Part shown: piece by piece, positions 25,103 through 32,067 of the stretch
Numbering within the stretch: position 1 is the stretch's first letter
Layout: each line of letters starts with the position of its first letter
From: Desulfarculus sp.
Lineage (GTDB): Bacteria; Desulfobacterota; Desulfarculia; Desulfarculales; Desulfarculaceae
Assembly: GCA_016218705.1 (NCBI GenBank)
Contig: JACRDC010000054.1
Location: 1 to 40,124 of the forward strand
Length of the DNA: 40,124 nt
Reading direction: 5' to 3'
Program-made: the position numbers and the translations under genes
Notes under the pieces: model-generated
The model's database searches: none
What the model saw: the letters and a program-made list of their open reading frames with translations, nothing else
What the model was told of the DNA's origin: nothing

Positions 25103-26142
25103 TAAAACCGCCCCCAGGGCCGGGGCAAGAAGGTCTGCTCGTAGAGGGAGAGGGCGTAGCGGTCGGTCATGCCGGCGATGTAGTCGGCGGCCCGGCGCGG
25201 GCGCTCTCCGGGCGGCGGCAGTTCCCCCACCTGGGCCAGGTAGAAACGGTCATCCTTGACCAAGCGCTCGAACAGCTCCTCTATCACCTTGGAGGCCTTG
25301 ATGAAATCGGCATGGACCTCCAGGTTGTCGTAGACCCGCTGATAGAGGAACTCCCTGAGTTCCCACATGGCCTCGGTGACCTGGGGGCTCATCAAAAGAC
25401 AATTGCCGTCGCCGGCCAGGGTCTGGTTCAACAGGTCGCGCACCATGGTGTCTATCTGGCGGCTCAAGCGCGGCCCCAGCACCTGGAGCACCAGGGTCGG
25501 CAGGTCCTCCTGGGCGATGACCCCGCCGCGCGCGGCGTCGTCGGTGTCGTGGGCGATGTAGGCCATGACGTCGGCGGCGCGCACCAGTTGGGCCTCCAGG
25601 GTCAGGCCGGGCTCCTCCCCCGGCGCGGCCAGGAACTGGCCCCGGCCCTTGGAATGCCCCTGGATGCCCATGCGCACCTCATGGGTAAGGTTGAGGCCCT
25701 GGCCATCCTTCTCCAGCACGTCCACCACCCTGAGCGACTGTTCCCAGTGGTGGAAACCCTCGGGCAGCAGGCGGTTAAGCACCGACTCCCCGGCGTGGCC
25801 AAAGGGGGTGTGCCCCAGGTCGTGGCCCAGGGCGATGGCCTCGGTCAGGTCTTCGTTGAGCTTTAGCCCCCGGGCCAGGGTGCGGGCGATCTGGGCCACC
25901 TCCAGGGTGTGGGTGAGCCGGGTGCGATAGTGGTCGCCGGTGGGGGCCAAAAAGACCTGGGTCTTGTGCTTGAGCCGGCGGAAGGCCTTGGAATAGAGGA
26001 TGCGGTCGCGGTCGTGCTGAAAGGAGGGCCTTAGGGAGCACTCATCCTCGGGCTTGAGGCGGCCCCGGCTGGCCGCCGAACGGGCGGCAAAGGGCGACAG
26101 CCACTGATCCTCGCGCAGTTCCAACCGCCGGCGCAGGTTCAT
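25102..26142 (-). CDS. dgt: Deoxyguanosinetriphosphate triphosphohydrolase-like protein
   Basis: An HD-domain nucleotidase of the dGTPase family that converts dNTPs to nucleoside and triphosphate; 346 residues, typical for the type 2 form. It begins with the conserved SRGRLKPEDECSLR-like region and FRRLKHKTQVF, then THTLEVAQIARTLA and GHDLGHTPFGHAGE, which contain the metal-binding His and HD residues. Substrate range beyond dGTP is unknown. AGGAGG precedes the ATG at 26142. It is divergent from lptF across 47 bases and leads into nfo, giving a nucleotide-pool/DNA-repair pair. Confidence 0.92.
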   Translation of the reverse strand: MNLRRRLELREDQWLSPFAARSAASRGRLKPEDECSLRPSFQHDRDRILYSKAFRRLKHKTQVFLAPTGDHYRTRLTHTLEVAQIARTLARGLKLNEDLTEAIALGHDLGHTPFGHAGESVLNRLLPEGFHHWEQSLRVVDVLEKDGQGLNLTHEVRMGIQGHSKGRGQFLAAPGEEPGLTLEAQLVRAADVMAYIAHDTDDAARGGVIAQEDLPTLVLQVLGPRLSRQIDTMVRDLLNQTLAGDGNCLLMSPQVTEAMWELREFLYQRVYDNLEVHADFIKASKVIEELFERLVKDDRFYLAQVGELPPPGERPRRAADYIAGMTDRYALSLYEQTFLPRPWGRF

Positions 26143-26153
26143 GCCCGTCCTCC

Positions 26154-26182
26154 TTTACAAATGGGCCTCGACCCTTTAGACT
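26154..26182 (+). promoter_or_regulatory. Promoter for lptFG, placed for a leaderless mRNA
   Basis: A -35 box TTTACA (26154-26159), a 17 bp spacer and a -10 box TAGACT (26177-26182). Transcription would begin at about 26189-26190, which is the A of the lptF ATG. No Shine-Dalgarno sequence is present. Confidence 0.5.
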
Positions 26183-26189
26183 CCCAGCC

Positions 26190-27374
26190 ATGCCTGGTGC
26201 AAGGATAATCCAACGTTACCTCTTTTGGGAGATGGTGGGCCCCTTTTTCGTGGCCCTGGGGGTCTTCACCTTCGTGCTATTGATCGCCAAGGTCATGGAG
26301 CTGACCGACCTGGTGGTCACCCGAGGGGTGGGCCTGGACGTGGTGGGCCGCCTGCTGCTCTACACCCTGCCCTATTTCTTCGTCTTCACCATCCCCATGG
26401 CCACCCTGCTGTCGGTGCTGCTGGCCTTCCTGAGGCTCTCGGCCGACAACGAGATCACCGCCCTCAAGGCCGCCGGCGTGGGGCTGATGCAACTGGTGCC
26501 GCCGGTGGCCCTGCTGGCGGCCTTGGCCTGGATGGGGTGCAGCGCCCTGGCCATCTGGGGCCTGCCCTGGGGCAACCACAACTTCGAGAACCTCATCTTC
26601 CAGACCGCCCGGGCCAAGACCGAGCTGGCCCTGCGCGAGCGGGTCTTTCTGGACACCTTCCCCGGCCTGGTGATCTACATCAACCGCCTGCCCGGCGAGG
26701 GCCAGATGCAGGACATCTTCATCGTGGACGAGCGCGACCCCAGCCGGGTGTACACCGTGGTGGCCAAGCGGGGCAAGGTCTACCCGGTCAGCCAGGGCAA
26801 GGTGACCGTGCGCTTGTTTGATGGCACCCTGCATACCGTGGGCAGCGGCCTCAAGTCGGCCCAGACCGCCCAGTTCGACTCTTACGACGTGACCATGGAA
26901 GCCGGGGCTTTCTCCACGGCGCAGCGCACCGGCCAGAAGCACGAAAAGGAAATGTCGGTCCAGGAACTCCTGGAGGAGATGGACAAGGAGGCCCCCACGG
27001 GCAAGCGCCACAACCTGTTGGACATGGAGCTGCAAAAAAAGTTCACCGTGCCCTTCTCCTGCCTGGTGATGGCCCTGATCGGCCTGCCTCTGGGCATCCA
27101 CTCCCGGGGCGGCCGTTCCTGGGGCGTGGCCGTGGCCATGGTCATCTTCTTCGCCTACTACATCATGCTCTCGGCGGCCTGGTCCTTCGGCTCCCAGGGG
27201 GTTTACCCGCCCAAGATCGGCATGTGGGTGCCCAACGCCGTCTTCGGCCTGGTGGGGCTAATGTTGTTCAACCGCGAGCTCAAGGAGACGCCCATGCCTC
27301 TCCTGGACCAGATCAACAAAATCCCCGCCCTGCTCAACCGTCTGCGCGGCGGCGGCGCCGCCCAGGAAGGCTAG
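26190..27374 (+). CDS. lptF: LPS export ABC transporter permease LptF
   Basis: An inner-membrane subunit of the LptB2FG machine that pulls lipopolysaccharide from the inner membrane toward LptC/LptA; 394 residues. The N-terminal IIQRYLFWEMVGPFFVALGVFTFVLL and the paired N- and C-terminal membrane segments around a periplasmic beta-jellyroll (about 125-260) are those of the YjgP/YjgQ family. It is directly followed by lptG; lptB is not in view. No ribosome-binding site is seen before the ATG. Confidence 0.9.
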   Translation: MPGARIIQRYLFWEMVGPFFVALGVFTFVLLIAKVMELTDLVVTRGVGLDVVGRLLLYTLPYFFVFTIPMATLLSVLLAFLRLSADNEITALKAAGVGLMQLVPPVALLAALAWMGCSALAIWGLPWGNHNFENLIFQTARAKTELALRERVFLDTFPGLVIYINRLPGEGQMQDIFIVDERDPSRVYTVVAKRGKVYPVSQGKVTVRLFDGTLHTVGSGLKSAQTAQFDSYDVTMEAGAFSTAQRTGQKHEKEMSVQELLEEMDKEAPTGKRHNLLDMELQKKFTVPFSCLVMALIGLPLGIHSRGGRSWGVAVAMVIFFAYYIMLSAAWSFGSQGVYPPKIGMWVPNAVFGLVGLMLFNRELKETPMPLLDQINKIPALLNRLRGGGAAQEG

Positions 27375-27377
27375 GCC

Positions 27378-28457
27378 GTGCGCATCCTGGCCCAGTACAT
27401 GTCCCGCGAGTTCCTCAAGCTCTTCGGCATCCTGGTCATGGGCTTCGTGGCCATCTACACCATCTTTGACTTCATCGAAAAGGCCGACAACTTCGCCCAC
27501 GCCGGCGTGCCCACCTCGGCCATGCTCTCCTTCTTCCTGCTCCAGGTGCCCGAGATCACCTCCCTGATGGTGCCGGTGGCGGTGCTGATGTCCACGGTGA
27601 TAACCCTGGGCCTGATGGGCAAGCGCAACGAGCTGGTGGCGGTCAAATCCAGCGGGGTGAGCCTGTTTCGCTTTTCCCTGCCCATACTGCTGACGGCCCT
27701 GGCCATGACCATGGCCGTGGCGCTGTTGAACGAGACCATCCTGCCGCGCACCAAGGCCAAGACCAACTACATCTGGGACGTGCTGGTGGAGAAGCGCCCC
27801 GACAAGATATTCCTCAAGGAGAAGTTCTGGTACAAGGGGCAGAACTCCATCTACCGCGTGGGCTTCTACGACCCGGATACCCAGTCCCTGGCCGACGTGG
27901 TCTACTACCGTTTCGACAAGGACTTCAACCTGGCCATGCGCGTGGACGCCCGCCGGGTGCGCTACCTGGGCGGACGTTGGGTCTTTTTCTCGGGGCTGAT
28001 GCAGCAACGCCTGGCCGGCGGCGGCTACAGCGGCCAGTCCTTCGAGGAGCAGGTGGTGGACCTGCCCGAGAAGCCCCACGACTTCACCAAGCTCTCAAAG
28101 CCCAGCGAGGAGATGAGCTTCGGCGAGTTGGTGCGCTTCGTCAAAAAGATCGAGGACGAGGGCTACGACTCCCGGCGCTACCGCGTGGATTTGCAGTCCA
28201 AGCTCAGCTTCCCCTTCGTCTGCCTCATCATGGCCCTGGTGGGCGTGCCCCTGGCCCTGTTCAAGGAGCGCGGCCAGTACCTGGCCGCCGGCGTGGTGCT
28301 GGGTCTGGGCGTGGCCCTGTTGTACTGGATAAGCTTCTCCTACATGCGCTCCATCTTCGGCTATACCGGGGTGCTGCCCCCCTTCCTGGCGGCCTGGCTG
28401 CCCAACGGCATCTTCAGCCTGCTGGGGCTGTGGCTGTTCAGCACCATTAGGCAATAG
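27378..28457 (+). CDS. lptG: LPS export ABC transporter permease LptG
   Basis: The second YjgP/YjgQ permease, 359 residues, partner of LptF in the LPS exporter. It begins RILAQYMSREFLKLFGILVMGFVAIYTIFDFIEK and has three N-terminal and three C-terminal membrane segments around a periplasmic domain. GTG at 27378 starts 4 bases after the lptF stop. It ends in a family B inverted pair that separates it from the convergent response-regulator gene. Confidence 0.9.
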   Translation: MRILAQYMSREFLKLFGILVMGFVAIYTIFDFIEKADNFAHAGVPTSAMLSFFLLQVPEITSLMVPVAVLMSTVITLGLMGKRNELVAVKSSGVSLFRFSLPILLTALAMTMAVALLNETILPRTKAKTNYIWDVLVEKRPDKIFLKEKFWYKGQNSIYRVGFYDPDTQSLADVVYYRFDKDFNLAMRVDARRVRYLGGRWVFFSGLMQQRLAGGGYSGQSFEEQVVDLPEKPHDFTKLSKPSEEMSFGELVRFVKKIEDEGYDSRRYRVDLQSKLSFPFVCLIMALVGVPLALFKERGQYLAAGVVLGLGVALLYWISFSYMRSIFGYTGVLPPFLAAWLPNGIFSLLGLWLFSTIRQ

Positions 28458-28480
28458 CCCAGTCCGCGCCTGTCCAAAAA

Positions 28481-28570
28481 GACGGGCGGGGGTAAACCCC
28501 GCCCCTGCATCAAGATAAAATACGCCAATACAGTGTCTTAATGTAGGGGCGGGGTTTACCCCCGCCCGTC
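28481..28570. repeat. Family B element: 30 bp arms, 30 bp spacer
   Basis: The left arm (28481-28510) and right arm (28541-28570) are inverted repeats of 30 bp with one mismatch, and each arm is itself palindromic around TAAA/TTTA. It lies between convergent lptG and the response regulator, 24 bases after the lptG stop. It could serve as a two-way terminator, or be a miniature mobile element. Confidence 0.85.
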
Positions 28571-28639
28571 TTTCTTTCGGCTCGGCCGCCCCAGGCGCCC
28601 ACCGGCCGCCAGTCACCCAGGCGGCCGGCCCCGCGCGTC

Positions 28640-29011
28640 CTAGGGCTTGGCCGGCACCGCCGTCTCTAGGGCCATCTTGATCTTGTTTTTCAATTCGGTG
28701 AGGTCGAAGGACTTGATGACGTAGAAGTCGGCGGCGATGGACTTCATGTCCTCCTTGAATGTGTCGTAGGCCGTGCAGAGGATCACCGGCAGGTCGTAAT
28801 ACTTGTTGCGTATGTCCTGCAAGAGGTCCAGGCCGTTGTAATCCACCATCTTGATGTCCAGGATGATGAGGTCCGGCTTTTCCGCGTCTATGCGCTCCAG
28901 GAGCTTGAGGCCCGAGTCGGCGGTCACCACCTCGTAGCCCTCGTCGGTCAACTCCTCGGAGTAGAGGAAGCGGATGTGTTCTTCATCGTCCACGATCAGT
29001 ATCTTTGGCAT
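28640..29011 (-). CDS. Single-domain response regulator (CheY-like receiver)
   Basis: A 123-residue receiver domain with no output domain. The acidic pocket is VDDEE (8-12), the phosphorylated residue is Asp52 in IILDIKM, the switch residue is Thr80 (ILCTAYD) and the conserved Lys is Lys100 (VIKS). It must act by docking to a partner protein or by relaying phosphate. No kinase is encoded nearby. It lies 22 bases after the glycosyltransferase stop, so co-transcription is likely. The partner is unknown. Confidence 0.93.
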   Translation of the reverse strand: MPKILIVDDEEHIRFLYSEELTDEGYEVVTADSGLKLLERIDAEKPDLIILDIKMVDYNGLDLLQDIRNKYYDLPVILCTAYDTFKEDMKSIAADFYVIKSFDLTELKNKIKMALETAVPAKP

Positions 29012-29033
29012 TCGTACACCTCGGGGAGGGCGT

Positions 29034-30257
29034 TCACGACCCCCAACGGTCCACCAGGTAGGGCTTGGACTCCTCGAAGACCATGCATTCGTTTTCTATG
29101 AATTCCTCGGCCTGCTGCACGCTCATGCGGGCGGTCTTGCGCACGTAGGAGAGCGTCTTGCCGAAATACAACGGAATGAGCGAGCCCAGGAGCTCCTCGC
29201 GCTCCACCCGGCGGGACTGGTGGCAGACGGCGAAGTCGTAGAGCGCCTTGGCCCACAGTTGGGTGGGGAAGTCGAACTGGTCGGGGGGCAGGTCGCCGAT
29301 CTCCAGGAGCTTGGTCATGATGTCCGGCGCCACCACGCGCGCCCAGGTGTCCTGGTAGCGGGCAAAGCCCTCGCGGAAGTTGGCCGCCAGCTTCTCCTCG
29401 CTGACCTTCACCGGCGGGGGCATCTCCACCTCGCCCAGGCCGAAGCCGTAGATGGAGGTGGGCTTGGACCATTTTACCCGCATCCAGTAGCCGGTGGTGG
29501 AGGCCATCAGATCGAAGATGGTGCCCACCACCTGGTTGAACATGGGTCCCAGCTCGGCCGAGGGGTCCTTGGGCTTGTGTATCTTGGGCCGGCCCATGTA
29601 GGCCTGGCAGATGGGCACGTTGTTGTTGACGGCCAGGGTGGTCATCCAGATGTCTATGCCGAACTGGCTGGCGGCCTCGGTCCAGGTGGGGCTGGCCAGG
29701 AACACCCGGGCCAGGTCGCCGGACAGGCCGAAGTCGCCACCGATGGGCTGGCGCACCCGCCGGCCGTACAAGGCCCTGGTCAGGGGGTAGGCGATGGAGT
29801 TGGTGATGGTGCCGTCGAACTTGTGGCGCACGTACAGGGGCGCCACGTAGCCGAAGTCGTTGAACAAGGGCTCGCCCAGATGCTTGATCCACTGGGGGGT
29901 GATGGACTTGAGGTCGGCGTCCACCGCCACCACGGCGTGGGCCTTGAGCTCCACCGCCTTGCGGAAGAGGTTCTTGAAGTTGTTGCCCTTGCCGCGCACC
30001 CCCGGGGCCGTGGACAGGTAAATGCGCGGCACGCCCTCGGTGTCGGCCGCGAAGAAGGCCTCCTTGGTGCCGTCGTCGGAGTTGTTGTCGCAGTTGATCA
30101 GCACGCACTTCTTGTCGCCGAAGTAGCGCTTGAGCCCCAGGGCCGCCTGGGTGGTGGGGTAGGCCACGTGCTTGGCCTCCCGATAGGAGGGAATGGCCAC
30201 CACCATGTCGGCCTGGGCTATGTTCTGCGGATTTTCCTCCAGATAAGCCTCGGCCAT
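29034..30257 (-). CDS. GT-A glycosyltransferase, GT81/GT78-like
   Basis: A 407-residue soluble glycosyltransferase. The nucleotide-sugar fold starts at VVAIPSYREA (19-28), with DNNSDDGTKEA (57-67), a GKGNN loop (89-93) and the metal-binding DAD at 113-115. QPIGGDFGLSGDL and FGIDIWMTTLAV resemble the acceptor region of glucosyl-3-phosphoglycerate and mannosylglycerate synthases, which make glyceryl-glycoside compatible solutes. The extra C-terminal 130 residues are helical. Product therefore tentative. AAGGAG lies 6 bases before the ATG. It shares a strand and a short gap with the response regulator. Confidence 0.7.
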   Translation of the reverse strand: MAEAYLEENPQNIAQADMVVAIPSYREAKHVAYPTTQAALGLKRYFGDKKCVLINCDNNSDDGTKEAFFAADTEGVPRIYLSTAPGVRGKGNNFKNLFRKAVELKAHAVVAVDADLKSITPQWIKHLGEPLFNDFGYVAPLYVRHKFDGTITNSIAYPLTRALYGRRVRQPIGGDFGLSGDLARVFLASPTWTEAASQFGIDIWMTTLAVNNNVPICQAYMGRPKIHKPKDPSAELGPMFNQVVGTIFDLMASTTGYWMRVKWSKPTSIYGFGLGEVEMPPPVKVSEEKLAANFREGFARYQDTWARVVAPDIMTKLLEIGDLPPDQFDFPTQLWAKALYDFAVCHQSRRVEREELLGSLIPLYFGKTLSYVRKTARMSVQQAEEFIENECMVFEESKPYLVDRWGS

Positions 30258-30311
30258 GGGGTCTCCTTGAACTGGGCCGCCACCACGCCCCGCCTGCGGG
30301 CCGTATAGTTA

Positions 30312-30340
30312 GAAATACTGCAAACGCCTGACAAAGTCAA
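30312..30340 (-). promoter_or_regulatory. Possible promoter of the glycosyltransferase operon
   Basis: A -35 box TTGACT (30340-30335), a 17 bp spacer and a weak -10 box TATTTC (30317-30312). The leader would be about 50 bases. Confidence 0.35.
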
Positions 30341-30363
30341 ACCTGACCCGAGGATGAGAATGC

Positions 30364-30393
30364 TTGACACCCTGGGGTTGGGAAGAGCATATT
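30364..30393 (+). promoter_or_regulatory. Promoter of the lipid A deacylase gene
   Basis: A perfect -35 box TTGACA (30364-30369), an 18 bp spacer and CATATT (30388-30393). Its position rules out the in-frame TTG at 30364 as the translation start, since that codon is part of the -35 box. Confidence 0.5.
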
Positions 30394-30414
30394 CTGGGCC
30401 AACGGGAGCATGCG

Positions 30415-31041
30415 GTGTCAGATCAAGCGGGTTGGCGTCAAGTTGGATCGCCGGCCGGTGGGGCCGGTTTTGTGGTGGGGCCTGGACTGCGCCTTTTGGC
30501 CGTGGCCTTGCTATTGGCCCTGGCCACCGCCCGGCCCGGGCCGGCCCTGGCCTGGCAGATACAGGTCAAGGAGTGGGGCGGCGGGGCCCAGTACAGCACC
30601 GACTTCAGCCTGCGCCATCAAAACCTGCAATCCACCGGCGCCCTGGCCTACCTGTCCACGCCCCTGTGGGAGGGCTCCAGCCTGCGCCTTGAGGGGCGCC
30701 TGGAGGGGCAGTTGGCCAAGTTCTGGAACTACAGCAGCGGTGTCGAGCTGGCCCTGGTGCCCGCCCTGCGCCTGTATCTGCTCAGCGGCCACGCCTGCAA
30801 ATTAAGCCTTTATGGCGAGGCGGGGGTGGGTCCCAGCTACAACACCCTGCACGTCAAGGAACTGGGCCTGGGCTTCAACTTCCTGTCCTTCGCCGGCCTG
30901 GGCCTGCGCCTACCCCTGGTCAAGGCCATGTCCCTGGACCTGGGCTACCGCCTGCGCCACATCAGCAACGCCGGCCTGGACGACGCCAACGGCGGAGTGA
31001 GCAGCCACCAGTTCCTCGTGGAGTTGGGTTATGAGTATTAG
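30415..31041 (+). CDS. PagL-type lipid A 3-O-deacylase
   Basis: A 208-residue outer-membrane beta-barrel of the acyloxyacyl hydrolase/PagL family, which removes an ester-linked acyl chain from lipid A. A hydrophobic segment (LRLLAVALLLALATA) and a cut after ALA form the signal peptide. The catalytic signature RHISNAG has His182 and Ser184, and the protein ends in an aromatic residue (GYEY), as barrel proteins do. GTG at 30415 is favoured because GGGAG lies 7 bases before it; GTG at 30472 is an alternative. It lies 15 bases upstream of the NMT1-type gene, so they may share a transcript. Confidence 0.8.
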   Translation: MSDQAGWRQVGSPAGGAGFVVGPGLRLLAVALLLALATARPGPALAWQIQVKEWGGGAQYSTDFSLRHQNLQSTGALAYLSTPLWEGSSLRLEGRLEGQLAKFWNYSSGVELALVPALRLYLLSGHACKLSLYGEAGVGPSYNTLHVKELGLGFNFLSFAGLGLRLPLVKAMSLDLGYRLRHISNAGLDDANGGVSSHQFLVELGYEY

Positions 31042-31056
31042 CCGGCGGAGGCCCTC

Positions 31057-32067
31057 TTGCGGCTAGGTTGCCAGCGCCCCGCCCGCCACCGGCCCTGGCT
31101 GCCCCTCTTGGGGCTGCTGTTGGCCTGGGGCCTGTGCTGCCCGCCCGGGGCCACGGCGCTGGACAAGGTCAAGGTGCGCCTGATGTGGGTGCACCAGGCC
31201 CAGTTCGCCGGCTTCTACCTGGCCCAGGACCAGGGGCTCTACCAGCAGGCCGGCCTGGAGGTGGAGCTGATGCCCGCCAACCCCCATGGCCATGGCCCCC
31301 TGGAGGAGCTGGGCCAGGGCGAGTGCGACTTCGCCATGGGCTGGCTGGCAGAGGCCCTCATCAAGCGCGCCCAAGGGCTGCCCCTGGTGCACCTGGCCCA
31401 ACTGGTGCAGCGCCCGGCCTCGCTCATAGTCACCTTCCAGGACAGCGGGCTCAGCGACCCCAAGTCCCTGGACGGCCAGAGGGTGGGCCTGTGGCAGGGC
31501 CACGCCGCCGCCGCGCCCCGGGCCATGTTCCGTGGCCTGGACATCAGGGTCAACGAGATACGCCAGGGCTCATCGATTGCCCCCTTCTTGAGCCGGGCCG
31601 TGGACGCCGCCTCGGCCATGCTCTACAACGAGATTCACATGCTCTATCAGGCCGGCGTTGACCAGGAGGAACTGAATATCTTCGACCTGGGCAAGCTGGG
31701 CTTAGCCTTTCCCGAGGACGGCATCTACGCCCACGAGAACACCTGGCACAACAACCCGGACCTGTGCCGGCGCTTCATCCAGGCCACCCTGGAGGGCTGG
31801 CGCCTGGCCTTCAAGGAGCCGGAGGTGGCCCTGGCCGCCACCATGAAACGCGTGGACGACTCGCGCCTGGCCAGCAACCAGGCCCACCAGCGCTGGATGC
31901 TCAAGGTCATGTCCCAGATCATCACCGAGCGCGTGGGCCTGGAGAAAATGGGTGAGCTTGATCCCCAAGGCCTGGCGCTCGCGGGCGAGCTGCTGTTCAA
32001 GCACGGCTTCCTGCCCCGGGCCATTCCCAACGGCGCCTTCTGCGTGCCCGCCTGGCAAAAGCCATGA
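31057..32067 (+). CDS. NMT1/THI5-type periplasmic binding protein
   Basis: A 336-residue binding protein. A signal peptide (LPLLGLLLAWGLCCPPG, likely cut after ATA) leads into the family start VRLMWVHQAQFAGFYLAQDQGLYQQAGLEVEL. Relatives bind thiamine precursors, sulfonates or similar small molecules for uptake. Here no permease or ATPase follows; instead the stop overlaps the ATG of a membrane PP2C phosphatase by 4 bases (ATGA). It therefore probably serves as a ligand sensor for that protein. The start is TTG at 31057, with GGAGG 5 bases upstream. The ligand is unknown. Confidence 0.85.
   Translation: MRLGCQRPARHRPWLPLLGLLLAWGLCCPPGATALDKVKVRLMWVHQAQFAGFYLAQDQGLYQQAGLEVELMPANPHGHGPLEELGQGECDFAMGWLAEALIKRAQGLPLVHLAQLVQRPASLIVTFQDSGLSDPKSLDGQRVGLWQGHAAAAPRAMFRGLDIRVNEIRQGSSIAPFLSRAVDAASAMLYNEIHMLYQAGVDQEELNIFDLGKLGLAFPEDGIYAHENTWHNNPDLCRRFIQATLEGWRLAFKEPEVALAATMKRVDDSRLASNQAHQRWMLKVMSQIITERVGLEKMGELDPQGLALAGELLFKHGFLPRAIPNGAFCVPAWQKP

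Noticed and set aside
30364-30366. TTG at 30364 as the deacylase start
   Set aside because: It lies in a perfect TTGACA -35 box, and the extra N-terminus would precede the signal peptide by over 30 residues.
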